Program-made: the position numbers and the translations under genes
Shown: piece after piece, positions 17,205 to 25,002 of the stretch
Position numbering within the stretch: the stretch's first letter is position 1
Layout: each line of letters starts with the position of its first letter
The notes under the pieces: generated by a model
The model's database searches: none
Told to the model about the DNA's origin: nothing
Seen by the model: only the letters and a program-made list of their open reading frames with translations
Assembly (NCBI GenBank): GCA_038229135.1
Contig: JBBROS010000011.1
Span: 28,391 to 92,390 of the forward strand
DNA length: 64,000 bases
Direction: 5' to 3'
DNA from: JBBROS01 sp038229135
GTDB taxonomy: Bacteria; Pseudomonadota; Alphaproteobacteria; Acetobacterales; Acetobacteraceae

Positions 17205-18140
17205 CTATCGGCCGAGCGTCATGGCGGCGGCCCAGGCGAGGGCGAGCTGGAGGGCGCAGGCGGTCCGGTAGAGGCGGAGGGCGCGCGCGATGTCGGCCGG
17301 CCCGGCATCCGGCGTGCCGTCGCCCATCCAGGCATCGTCCACGCGCACCCCGGCATAGGTGCGGGGGCCGGCGAGGCGAAGGCGGAGGGCCCCGGCCATG
17401 GCGGCTTCGGGCCAGCCGGCATTGGGCGAGCGGTGGCGGGGGGCATCGCGCAGGGTGGCGCGGAGGGCTGCGCGGGGACTGGCACCGGGGGTGATGGCGG
17501 CGGCGAGGACGAGCCAGAGGGCGGCGAGGCGGGAGGCGGGGAGGTTGACGAGGTCGTCGAGCCTCGCGGAGGCCCAGCCATAGCGTTCGTGGCGGGGGGT
17601 GCGGTGGCCGACCATGCTGTCGGCGGTGTTGACGGCCTTGTAGAGCATGATGCCCGGGAGGCCGAGGAGGGCGCACCAGAGCGCGGGCGCCACCACGCCG
17701 TCGGCGAAGTTCTCGGCCAGGCTCTCGATGGCGGCGCGGGCGATGGCGGGCTCGTCGAGCGAGGCCGGGTCGCGGCCGACGATGTGGCTGACGGCTTCGC
17801 GGCCCTGGGGCAGGCCCTGGCGGAGGCCGGCCTCGACGGCGGCCACGTGCGTGTGCAGCGAGCGGCTGGCCAGGCCGGTGCTGGCCAGGGCCGCGAGGGC
17901 GACGAGGCCGGGCCAGCCCAGCGGGGTGAGAAGCAGGGTGGCGATGGAGGCGGGGAGCCAGGTGGCGGCGAGGAGGGCCAGCAGTGCGAGGGCTCCCGCC
18001 GGGCGGCTGCGGGGCAGGGCGCGGTCGAGCCGGGCGATGAGAGCGCCCATCCAGACGACGGGGTGCCGTATGGCGCGGTAGAGGCGCTCCGGGTAGCCGA
18101 GCAGGGCCTCGAGCGTGAGGGCGGTTGCGAGAAGGAGCAT
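17205..18140 (-). CDS. cobD: Adenosylcobinamide-phosphate synthase (CobD/CbiB)
   Basis: A 311-residue membrane enzyme of cobalamin synthesis that attaches aminopropanol (phosphate) to adenosylcobyric acid. Signature segments are HPVVWMGALIARLD near the N-terminus, ESLAENFADGVVAPALWCALLGLPG, YKAVNTADSMVGHRTPRHERYGWASARLDDLVN and SPNAGWPEAAMAGAL. Several hydrophobic helices are present, as in the family. It is a lone cobalamin gene here; no B12 riboswitch is recognised in the upstream gap, and it is divergent from the DUF1217 gene with 46 bp between them. Confidence 0.94.
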   Translation of the reverse strand: MLLLATALTLEALLGYPERLYRAIRHPVVWMGALIARLDRALPRSRPAGALALLALLAATWLPASIATLLLTPLGWPGLVALAALASTGLASRSLHTHVAAVEAGLRQGLPQGREAVSHIVGRDPASLDEPAIARAAIESLAENFADGVVAPALWCALLGLPGIMLYKAVNTADSMVGHRTPRHERYGWASARLDDLVNLPASRLAALWLVLAAAITPGASPRAALRATLRDAPRHRSPNAGWPEAAMAGALRLRLAGPRTYAGVRVDDAWMGDGTPDAGPADIARALRLYRTACALQLALAWAAAMTLGR

Positions 18141-18186
18141 GGGACCGGTTAAACCCTCGTTCAGACCTGGCCGCTAGCGTGGCGGG

Positions 18187-18993
18187 ATGGTGCTGGACTC
18201 GTTCTCGCTCACGCTGCTGCCCAGGGCGTCGCCCGATGCCGGGTTCAGCACGGCCTTCACCCTGCCGCCGGCGCGGACCAACCCGGTGCCGGCGCTGGAT
18301 GCAGCCGTGCGCGGGCGGGACAAGGGGGTGGCGGCGCAGGCGGCGGACCCGCAGGTGAAGCGGGAGCTGGCGGCGTTCCGTGCGGCCGTGGCCACGGCAA
18401 AGGATCCGGCGGCGCTGCTGGCCAACGCGGACGCAAGGCGCGTGCTGCTCACGGCGAACGGGCTCGAGGACCAGGTGCAGTATGCGGCGCTGGCGGCCAA
18501 GGCGCTGCTGCCGGAGCCGGGCGCCGGGTCGTTGGCGGTGCGGCTGACGGACACGCGGTGGAAGGCGGCGGCGCAGTCGCTCGACTTTGCCAACAAGGGC
18601 CTGACGAGCCTGAGGACCCCGGCGGTTCTGGACCGCATTGCCGACGCGTATGCCGAGGTGCGGTGGCGGCAGGGGCTGGACAAGACGACGCCCGGGCTTT
18701 CGAACGCGATCGAGTTCCGCACGCGGGTGGCGGGCGTGGTGAATGCGACGCAGGTGCTGGGGGACAAGGTGCTGCGCGAGGTCGTGACGGTGGCGCTGGG
18801 CATTCCGAAGCAGATCGCGTTCCAGCCGCTGGAGGCGCAGGAGCGGGCGATCACGAGCAAGCTGGACCTGGCGCGGCTGAAGGATGCGAAGTTCGTGGAG
18901 CAGTTCGCGCGGCGATACCTGGTGGCGGCCGGGCAGGCCAGCGCGACGACGGCGGCGGCGCCGGTGACGGGGGTGGTGGGGTTGTTCGTTTAA
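18187..18993 (+). CDS. DUF1217 domain protein, possibly flagellum-associated
   Basis: A 268-residue protein with features of the DUF1217 family, which is found mostly in flagellated alphaproteobacteria, often in flagellar gene clusters. The C-terminal part fits best: VLGDKVLREVVTVALGIPKQIAFQPLEAQERAI followed by KLDLARLKDAKFVEQFARRYLVAAG. It has no signal peptide or membrane helix. No flagellar gene is nearby, so a motility role rests only on family habit. A C/G-rich hairpin repeat follows the stop and may end transcription. Confidence 0.7.
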   Translation: MVLDSFSLTLLPRASPDAGFSTAFTLPPARTNPVPALDAAVRGRDKGVAAQAADPQVKRELAAFRAAVATAKDPAALLANADARRVLLTANGLEDQVQYAALAAKALLPEPGAGSLAVRLTDTRWKAAAQSLDFANKGLTSLRTPAVLDRIADAYAEVRWRQGLDKTTPGLSNAIEFRTRVAGVVNATQVLGDKVLREVVTVALGIPKQIAFQPLEAQERAITSKLDLARLKDAKFVEQFARRYLVAAGQASATTAAAPVTGVVGLFV

Positions 18994-19017
18994 CCAACGG
19001 GCTGGTCCGCGCGGCCA

Positions 19018-19055
19018 CCCCTCCCCCGGCCCCTCCCGCAAGGGGAGGGGGGAAG
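19018..19055. repeat. Dispersed C/G-rich hairpin repeat, copy 1
   Basis: A pyrimidine-rich lead (CCCCTCCCCCG) is followed by an 8-bp stem CCCCTCCC/GGGAGGGG around a GCAAG loop (stem at 19030-19037 and 19043-19050). It lies between two convergent genes. The same element recurs seven more times in this window, always between genes. Confidence 0.8.
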
Positions 19056-19059
19056 AGAT

Positions 19060-20283
19060 CTAGACCAGCCCGCGCTGTCGTAGGTTCGCGATCTCGTCCG
19101 GCGAGAGGCCGAGCCGCTCCTGCAGCACGGCGTCCGTGTGGGCGCCAAGCAGCGGTGGGGCTTCGCGGTAGGTGACGGGGGTGTTGGAGAGGCGGACGGG
19201 ATTGGCGACGAGCGTGAGGTCTGCGCCTGCGGCGTGGGGGAGGGTGGTGGTCATGCCGCGGGCCTGGACGTGCTCGTTCTGGAAGGCCTGGCCGATGGTG
19301 TTGACGGGGCCGCAGGGGACGCCGGCCTGCTCGAGGGCGCTCACCCATTCGGCGGTGGTGCGGGTGCGGGCGGCGGGCTCGAACGCCTCGAGGAAGGCGC
19401 TGCGGTGCTCGACCCGGGCGCGGTTGGTGGCGAAGCGGGGGTCGGTGGCCCATTCGGGGTGGCCCATGGTGGCGGCCATGCGGGCGAACTGCGCGTCGTT
19501 GCCGACGGCCACGATCATGGCGCCGTCTGCCGTCGGCACGTCCTGGTAGGGGACGATGCTGGGGTGGGCGTTGCCCATGCGCTGCGGGGAGGTGCCGGTG
19601 ACGAGGTAGTTCATGGCCTGGTTCGCGAGTGAGGCGAGCTGCACGTCGAGCAGCGCCACGTCGATGTGCTGGCCTTCGCCGGTGCGGTCCACGTGCGCGA
19701 GGGCGGCGAGGATGGCGGTGGTGGCGTAGAGGCCGGTGAGCACGTCCGTGAGGGCCACGCCCACCTTCTGCGGTCCGGCGCCGGGCTGGCCGTCGGGCAC
19801 GCCGGTGATGCTCATGAGGCCGCCCATGCCCTGCATGAGGAAGTCGTAGCCGGCGCGGGGCGCGTATGGGCCGGTCTGGCCGAAGCCGGTGATGGAGCAA
19901 TAGACGAGGCGGGGGTTGATGGCGCGGAGGCTGGGGTAGTCGAGCTTGTACTGGGCGAGGCCGCCGACCTTGAAGTTCTCGATGACGACGTCGCTGGTGG
20001 CGGCGAGGCGATGGAGGAGGGCCTGGCCCTCCGGTTGCGTGAAGTCGACGGTGATGGAGCGCTTGTTGCGGTTGGCGCAGAGGAAGTAGGCGGCATCGTT
20101 GGTGGGCGCGCCGTCTGCGTCCGGCGCCCAGGGCGGGCCCCAGCCGCGCGTGTCGTCGCCGGTGCCCGGGCGCTCGACCTTCACGATGTCGGCGCCGTAA
20201 TCGCCGAGGAGCTGCGCGGCCCAGGGTCCGGCGAGGATGCGGGAGAGGTCGAGGACCTTGAGGTGGGCGAGGGGGCCGGGCAT
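19060..20283 (-). CDS. CaiB/BaiF family CoA transferase
   Basis: A 407-residue class III CoA transferase, which moves CoA between carboxylic acids. It has the family start PLAHLKVLDLSRILAGPWAAQLLGDYGADIVKVERPGTGDDTRGWGPP, the KRSITVDFTQPEGQ segment, and GYDFLMQGMGGLMSITG. The conserved catalytic aspartate is expected in the DVLTGLYATTAILAAL region. The substrate is unknown; no acyl-CoA ligase or dehydrogenase is adjacent. The downstream end faces the DUF1217 gene across a hairpin repeat. Confidence 0.92.
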   Translation of the reverse strand: MPGPLAHLKVLDLSRILAGPWAAQLLGDYGADIVKVERPGTGDDTRGWGPPWAPDADGAPTNDAAYFLCANRNKRSITVDFTQPEGQALLHRLAATSDVVIENFKVGGLAQYKLDYPSLRAINPRLVYCSITGFGQTGPYAPRAGYDFLMQGMGGLMSITGVPDGQPGAGPQKVGVALTDVLTGLYATTAILAALAHVDRTGEGQHIDVALLDVQLASLANQAMNYLVTGTSPQRMGNAHPSIVPYQDVPTADGAMIVAVGNDAQFARMAATMGHPEWATDPRFATNRARVEHRSAFLEAFEPAARTRTTAEWVSALEQAGVPCGPVNTIGQAFQNEHVQARGMTTTLPHAAGADLTLVANPVRLSNTPVTYREAPPLLGAHTDAVLQERLGLSPDEIANLRQRGLV

Positions 20284-20682
20284 TCAGGCCTGCGCCAGGT
20301 AATCGGCCGGGCGCAGGATGCGGACGCCGCGCCAGGGGTCGAGCGTGAGAAGGTCCTCGTCGCTGCTCACGATGATCCCGGCGCGGGCAGCAAGCGCAAG
20401 CTCGAGGTATTTGTTGTCCTTGGCGTCACGACAGTCGAGCACCTGGGTCGAGGGAGCGAACATGATGCCGAAAGTGTGGAGCAGTTGAAGCAGATCGGCT
20501 CGCTGCACCAGGTCGATGTTGTGCTGCAGCCGCGGGCGATAGACGACGCCGATCAACTCGGACAGAACCGGCTCCGAGACCGCCACGACGCCGGTGCGGA
20601 ATGCTCTGCGCACGTCCTGGTTGGGAACGCGGTCGCGGCCGAAGGTGGCGCTGACGAATGTCGAGGCGTCCAGCACGATCAC
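20284..20682 (-). CDS. PIN-domain toxin of a toxin-antitoxin pair
   Basis: A 132-residue PIN-domain protein of the COG1569-type 'putative toxin component' group, expected to be a Mg-dependent endoribonuclease. Acidic active-site candidates are Asp5, Glu42, Asp86/Asp89 and Asp108/Asp110, in MIVLDAS, SELIGV, DCRDAKDNKYLELAL and IIVSSDEDLL. The start is GTG and overlaps the stop of the upstream antitoxin gene by 4 nt (GTGA). The CoA transferase gene begins right after its stop, so read-through between them is possible. Confidence 0.85.
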   Translation of the reverse strand: MIVLDASTFVSATFGRDRVPNQDVRRAFRTGVVAVSEPVLSELIGVVYRPRLQHNIDLVQRADLLQLLHTFGIMFAPSTQVLDCRDAKDNKYLELALAARAGIIVSSDEDLLTLDPWRGVRILRPADYLAQA

Positions 20683-20942
20683 GAGTTCGGCGGGGCGCCC
20701 GGATCACGACGCTCGGCATTGTAGGCTGCGAGTTCCTCAGCGAGGATCTCATCCGTAAGTCCGCGGCGCCTCGCCTCGTCTCCGATCTCGTCCATGAGGT
20801 CGAACAGGCGCTCCACTGTGGCAGGCCTCAGCATCCGGCTCACCAATCGTCCGGCCAGGGCGCGCTTGTTCTCATCCTGCAACGCCCCGGCCACCGAGGC
20901 ATCGACCGGGATGAGCACATCGACGGTGTGAGTGTCAGGCAT
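20679..20942 (-). CDS. Antitoxin of the PIN toxin pair
   Basis: An 87-residue acidic protein directly upstream of the PIN toxin gene and overlapping it by 4 nt. Residues 1-60 (MPDTHTVDVLIPVDAS...) may hold the DNA-binding or dimer part. The C-terminal half LTDEILAEELAAYNAERR is typical of antitoxin tails that wrap the PIN active site. A good AAGGAG ribosome-binding site precedes the ATG at 20942. Antitoxin-first order with overlap is the usual type II arrangement. Assignment relies on context more than on a strong family motif. Confidence 0.7.
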   Translation of the reverse strand: MPDTHTVDVLIPVDASVAGALQDENKRALAGRLVSRMLRPATVERLFDLMDEIGDEARRRGLTDEILAEELAAYNAERRDPGAPPNS

Positions 20943-21004
20943 GAGCAGCTCCTTGCCGCGCTGGTATAGCGATCGGGCCGGTGCGGTTCCAGTTCGCCAT
21001 TGCC

Positions 21005-22114
21005 TCAATACACCACCACAGTCCGGATGCTCTCGCCGCTGGCCATCAGGTCGAACGCCTCGTTGATGCGCTCGAGCGGGAGGGTGTGGGTGATGAGGCT
21101 GTCGATGTCGATGCGGCCGTCCATGTACCAATCGACGATGCGGGGTACGTCGGTGCGGCCGCGGGCGCCGCCGAAGGCGCTGCCTTGCCAGACGCGGCCG
21201 GTGACGAGCTGGAAGGGCCGGGTGGCGATATCCTGCCCGGCGCCGGCCACGCCGATGATGGTCGATCTGCCCCAGCCTTTGTGGGCGCATTCGAGGGCCT
21301 GGCGCATGAGGGTGGTGTTGCCGACGCATTCGAAGCTGTGGTCGGCGCCGCCCTGGGTGAGGTCGACGAGGTGGGCGACGATGTCCCCCGGCAGGTCGCG
21401 TGGGTTGACGAAGTCCGTGAGTCCGAACTGCCGGGCGAGGGTTTCGCGAGCCGGGTTGAGGTCCACGCCGACGATCTGGGCGGCGCCGGCGAGGCGGGCG
21501 CCCTGCACGACGTTGAGGCCGATGCCGCCGAGGCCGAACACGACCACACGGTCGCCCGGGGCCACCTTGGCCGTGAAGATGACGGCGCCGACGCCTGTGG
21601 TTACGCCGCAGCCGATATAGCAAATCTTGTCGAACGGCGCGTCCTTGCGGACCTTGGCCAGTGCGATTTCAGGCAGGACAGTATAGTTCGCGAACGTGCT
21701 GCAGCCCATGTAGTGCAGTACTGGCTTGCCCTTGTAGCTGAAGCGGCTCGTGCCGTCCGGCATCAGGCCGCGGCCCTGGGTGCTACGGATCTTTTGGCAA
21801 AGATTGGTCTTGCGGCTGAGGCAATAGTCGCATTCCCGGCACTCGGGCGTGTAGAGCGGGATGACGTGGTCGCCCGGCGCCACACTGCGGACGCCGGGGC
21901 CGACCTCGCGGACGATGCCGGCGCCCTCATGGCCGAGGATGGCGGGGAACATGCCCTCCGGGTCGTCGCCCGAGAGGGTGAACTTGTCCGTGTGGCACAC
22001 GCCGGTGGCCATGATCTCGACCAGCACCTCGCCCTCGCGGGGGCCCTCGAGCTGGACCGTGTCGACGACGAGGGGTTGGCCAGGCGCGAGGGCGAGGGCG
22101 GCGCGGACGTCCAT
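21005..22114 (-). CDS. frmA: S-(hydroxymethyl)glutathione dehydrogenase (class III ADH)
   Basis: A 369-residue zinc-dependent class III alcohol dehydrogenase that oxidises S-hydroxymethylglutathione, detoxifying formaldehyde. The catalytic zinc site is visible in GVCHTDKFTLSGDD and GHEGAG; the structural zinc site is CRECDYCLSRKTNLC. Class III features include STQGRGLMPDGTSRFSYKGKPVLHYMGCSTFANYTV and the NAD-binding VFGLGGIGLNVVQGA. The start at 22114 (MDVRAALAL) fits the family. No S-formylglutathione hydrolase gene is adjacent. Divergent from the HU gene with about 180 bp between them. Confidence 0.95.
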   Translation of the reverse strand: MDVRAALALAPGQPLVVDTVQLEGPREGEVLVEIMATGVCHTDKFTLSGDDPEGMFPAILGHEGAGIVREVGPGVRSVAPGDHVIPLYTPECRECDYCLSRKTNLCQKIRSTQGRGLMPDGTSRFSYKGKPVLHYMGCSTFANYTVLPEIALAKVRKDAPFDKICYIGCGVTTGVGAVIFTAKVAPGDRVVVFGLGGIGLNVVQGARLAGAAQIVGVDLNPARETLARQFGLTDFVNPRDLPGDIVAHLVDLTQGGADHSFECVGNTTLMRQALECAHKGWGRSTIIGVAGAGQDIATRPFQLVTGRVWQGSAFGGARGRTDVPRIVDWYMDGRIDIDSLITHTLPLERINEAFDLMASGESIRTVVVY

Positions 22115-22219
22115 TTGGGCGGGTCTCCGATAAAGCGGGGCGGAGCCTAGCGTGTGTGGCGGGAATGCCAACGGGGCCGGGCAACAGGGTCGGTTCCGCA
22201 CCGCAACAGCGATAGAGGC

Positions 22220-22248
22220 TTGACCGCATGGTGACAGGCGCCTTGCAT
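22220..22248 (+). promoter_or_regulatory. Possible sigma70-type promoter for HU
   Basis: TTGACC (22220-22225), a 17-bp spacer and TTGCAT (22243-22248) lie upstream of the HU gene, whose ATG is at 22295. The -35 is good and the -10 weak. Confidence 0.35.
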
Positions 22249-22294
22249 TGCGGTTAGGTGCGACAACCGAATCCAGGAAGAGGGGACGCTTTAT

Positions 22295-22633
22295 ATGAAC
22301 GTAATCGAGATGGCCGAGCACATTGCGACGCAGCATGGCATGGAGAAGAAGCAGGCGAAGGTGGTGATCGAGGCCGTGTTCGCCGCGGTCGCGTCGGCGG
22401 CGAAGGACGGGCAGGAGGTCGCCATCCCGGGCTTCGGCAAGTTCAAGGTGACGTCGCGGGACGCGCGTTCGGGCCGCAACCCGGCCACGGGCGAGACGAT
22501 CCAGATCGCGGCGTCCAAGAAGCTGGGCTTCGCGCCGGCCAAGCAGATGAAGGACGCGCTGAACCCGGCGGCGCCCGCGGGCAAGCCGGCTCCGGCCGCC
22601 AAGGCGAAGGCGAAGGCTCCCGCCAAGAAGTAG
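22295..22633 (+). CDS. HU-family DNA-binding protein with Ala/Lys-rich tail
   Basis: A 112-residue histone-like protein that bends and compacts DNA. Residues 1-90 are the HU fold, with the beta-arm region IPGFGKFKVTSRDARSGRNPATGETIQI. After about residue 92 comes a basic, low-complexity tail (PAAPAGKPAPAAKAKAKAPAKK) that ordinary 90-residue HU proteins lack; similar tails in other bacteria resemble eukaryotic histone H1 and may add non-specific DNA contacts. The ribosome-binding site AAGAGGGG precedes the ATG. Confidence 0.93.
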   Translation: MNVIEMAEHIATQHGMEKKQAKVVIEAVFAAVASAAKDGQEVAIPGFGKFKVTSRDARSGRNPATGETIQIAASKKLGFAPAKQMKDALNPAAPAGKPAPAAKAKAKAPAKK

Positions 22634-22682
22634 GTTTCACGGCTCGGACGGGCCGAAGCGACCACGGTCCGTCCGCGCCGCC

Positions 22683-22720
22683 ACCCCTCCCCCGTCCCCT
22701 CCCGCAAGGGGAAGGGAAGT
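22683..22720. repeat. Dispersed C/G-rich hairpin repeat, copy 2
   Basis: Same element as at 19018, here with an imperfect right arm (GGGGAAGGG). It follows the HU gene and may act as its terminator. Confidence 0.75.
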
Positions 22721-22733
22721 GGGTCGGCGATGC

Positions 22734-22763
22734 TTTACATTTAAAACATTCCGTCGCTAGCAT
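22734..22763 (+). promoter_or_regulatory. Likely promoter of the liv operon
   Basis: TTTACA (22734-22739), an 18-bp spacer and TAGCAT (22758-22763) lie about 30 bp upstream of the first liv gene, in an unusually A/T-rich patch. The motif continues as TTTACATTT, a 9-mer that recurs at two places in the polysaccharide locus. Confidence 0.45.
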
Positions 22764-22793
22764 CCCCTAATCGTTTCTGCCGGGGAGTGTCGT

Positions 22794-23966
22794 ATGCGCC
22801 GTCTGATCCTTGCTGCCATCGTTGCTGCCATCGTTGCTGGGGCGCCCGCGTGCGGGGCGTGGGCGCAGGAGAAGCTCAACGTGGGCATGCTCGTCACCCT
22901 CTCCGGCCCCGGGGCCGTGCTGGGGCAGCATGCGCGGGACGGGTTCGAGCTCGCGGTCAAGCAGCGCGGCGGCAAGCTGGGCGGGCGGGACGTGAACCTG
23001 GTCGTGGTGGACGACGAGCTGAAGCCGGACGTGGCGGTGGCGCGGGCGAAACGCTTGCTGGAGCAGGACCGCGCCGAGTTCATCGTCGGGCCCATCTTCA
23101 GCAACATCCTGGGCGCCATCTTCCGGCCCGTCACGCAGCAGGCGATCCTGATCAGCCCGAATGCCGGGGCCAGCACGTTCGCGGGCAAGGCGTGCAGCCC
23201 CAACTTCTTCGTCACCAGCTACGAGAACAACCAGGTGCACGAGGTGGGTGGCCAGGTGGCGCAGGAGCGGGGCTACAAGCGGGCCTACCTGATCGCGCCG
23301 AACTACCAGGCGGGCAAGGACGCGATCAACGGGTTCAAGAAGTACTTCAAGGGGGAAGTGCTGGACGAGGCCTACGTGCCGCTGAACCAGCTGGACTTCC
23401 AGGCGGACCTGGCGCGCATCCAGGCGGCCAAGCCGGACGTGATCTACGCGTTCATGCCGGGCGGGCTCGGGGTGGCGCTCGTCAAGCAGTTCCGGCAGTC
23501 GGGGCTGGCCGACACCATCCCGTTCCTCTCGGCGTTCACGGTGGACGAGAGCACGCTGCCGGCGCAGCAGGAGGCGGCGGTGGGCCTCTATGGCGGCATG
23601 ACATGGGCGCCGAACGCGGACAATGCCGCCAACAAGGCGTTCGTGGCCACGTTCGAGGCGGCTTACGGCTACGTGCCGGGCAGCTACGCGATGCAGGCCT
23701 TCGACGCCGCGCAGCTGATCGATGCGGCGCTGACCAAGACGAAGGGATCGGTCGGGGACAAGGATGCGCTGCGGGCGGCGCTGCGGGGGGCGGAGATCGC
23801 GTCGCCGCGGGGAGCGTTCAAGCTGAACACCAACGGCTCTCCGATCCAGGATTTCTATCTGGTGCAGGTGGCCAAGCGGGCCGACGGGAAGTTCCAGACC
23901 GAGATCCGGCAGCGTGTGTTCAAGGAGTATGCGGATAGCTTCGTGGGGGAGTGCGGGGTGAAGTAG
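22794..23966 (+). CDS. livK: Branched-chain amino acid-type ABC substrate-binding protein
   Basis: A 390-residue periplasmic binding protein of the Leu/Ile/Val cluster, first gene of a complete importer. The signal peptide is MRRLILAAIVAAIVAGAPACGAWAQ. Family features are LNVGMLVTLSGPGAVLGQHARDGFELAVKQRGGKLGGR, VDDELKPDVAVARAKRLLEQD and FIVGPIFSNILGA. Similar proteins bind amino acids, amides, urea or aromatic acids, so the true ligand is uncertain. A large perfect palindrome follows the stop, before livH, and probably stabilises the livK message. Confidence 0.92.
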   Translation: MRRLILAAIVAAIVAGAPACGAWAQEKLNVGMLVTLSGPGAVLGQHARDGFELAVKQRGGKLGGRDVNLVVVDDELKPDVAVARAKRLLEQDRAEFIVGPIFSNILGAIFRPVTQQAILISPNAGASTFAGKACSPNFFVTSYENNQVHEVGGQVAQERGYKRAYLIAPNYQAGKDAINGFKKYFKGEVLDEAYVPLNQLDFQADLARIQAAKPDVIYAFMPGGLGVALVKQFRQSGLADTIPFLSAFTVDESTLPAQQEAAVGLYGGMTWAPNADNAANKAFVATFEAAYGYVPGSYAMQAFDAAQLIDAALTKTKGSVGDKDALRAALRGAEIASPRGAFKLNTNGSPIQDFYLVQVAKRADGKFQTEIRQRVFKEYADSFVGECGVK

Positions 23967-23977
23967 TCTCGTTGCTT

Positions 23978-24063
23978 GTCATCGCGAGCCGAAGGCGTGG
24001 CGATCCAGGGGCCGACGGGCGCGCTGCTTGGCCCCTGGATCGCCACGCTGCGCTCGCGATGAC
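23978..24063. repeat. Large perfect palindromic element between livK and livH
   Basis: Two nested perfect inverted repeats form one long hairpin. Outer arms are GTCATCGCGAGC (23978-23989) and GCTCGCGATGAC (24052-24063). Inner arms of 18 bp lie at 23996-24013 and 24030-24047, starting CGTGGCGATCCAGG. It resembles REP/ERIC-like intergenic palindromes. It lies inside an operon, 18 bp before livH. Confidence 0.9.
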
Positions 24064-24081
24064 GGCGACGGTCCGTCCTCC

Positions 24082-25002
24082 ATGACCCTTGTTCTGGTTC
24101 AGACCCTGAACGGGCTGCAGCTGGGCGTGCTGCTGTTCCTGATCGCGGCCGGGCTGACGCTGGTGTTCGGGGTGATGGACGTCATCAACCTGGCGCATGG
24201 CGTGCAGTACATGCTGGGGGCTTACCTCGCGGTGCTGGCGTTGCGCTACACCGGGTCTTTCTGGCTCGCGGTGCCGCTGGCGGCGTTGGGGAGCCTCGTG
24301 CTCGGGTTCGTGCTCGATGCGCTCGTGTTCCGGCGGCTGATGGGGCGGGACCATCTGGACCAGGTGCTGGCGACGTATGGGGTGATCCTGGTGCTCGAGG
24401 AGGGCGTGCGGGCGCTGTTCGGCGCGGCCCCGCAGGCGCTCTCGGTGCCGGACGCGCTCGCGGGCACCGTGTCGCTGCCCGGCGGACTGCTCTACCCGGC
24501 GTATCGGCTCGCGCTGCTGGCGGCAGGCCTCGTGGTGGCGGGGCTGCTGTGGCTCGTGATCGACCGGACGCGGGCAGGCATGTGGGTGAGGGCCGGGGCC
24601 AGTAACGCGCCGATGCTTGGAGCGCTCGGGGTGGACGTGGGGCTGCTCTTCGCGTGCGTGCTTGGCGCGGGGGCCATGCTGGCCGGGTTCGCGGGGGCGG
24701 CCGCGGCCCCGCTGGTGAGCGTGGAACCCGGCATGGGCGGCACGGTGCTGATCCTGGCGTTCGTGGTCATCGTGGTAGGGGGCGTGGGCTCCGTGCGGGG
24801 CGCGTTCGCGGCGGCGCTGCTGGTGGGGCTTGCGGACACGGTCGGGCGCGCCGCCGTCACGGACGGGCTGCGGCTGGTGCTCTCGCCATCCTCCGCGCGG
24901 ATGGCGGGGCCGGCGATGGCATCCATGGCGGTGTATGTGCTCATGGCGCTCGTGCTCGCCTTTCGCCCGCGCGGGTTGTTGCCGGCGCGGGGTCGCGCTT
25001 GA
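24082..25002 (+). CDS. livH: Branched-chain amino acid-type ABC permease LivH
   Basis: A 306-residue inner-membrane permease of the LivH type, with about eight hydrophobic helices. Typical segments are LVQTLNGLQLGVLLFLIAAGLTLVFGVMDVINLAHG at the start, GRDHLDQVLATYGVILVLEEG, and IVVGGVGSVRGAFAAALLVGLADT near the C-terminus. It forms the channel with LivM. The ATG at 24082 follows the palindromic element by 18 bp. The stop overlaps the TTG start of livM by 4 nt (TTGA). Confidence 0.94.
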   Translation: MTLVLVQTLNGLQLGVLLFLIAAGLTLVFGVMDVINLAHGVQYMLGAYLAVLALRYTGSFWLAVPLAALGSLVLGFVLDALVFRRLMGRDHLDQVLATYGVILVLEEGVRALFGAAPQALSVPDALAGTVSLPGGLLYPAYRLALLAAGLVVAGLLWLVIDRTRAGMWVRAGASNAPMLGALGVDVGLLFACVLGAGAMLAGFAGAAAAPLVSVEPGMGGTVLILAFVVIVVGGVGSVRGAFAAALLVGLADTVGRAAVTDGLRLVLSPSSARMAGPAMASMAVYVLMALVLAFRPRGLLPARGRA

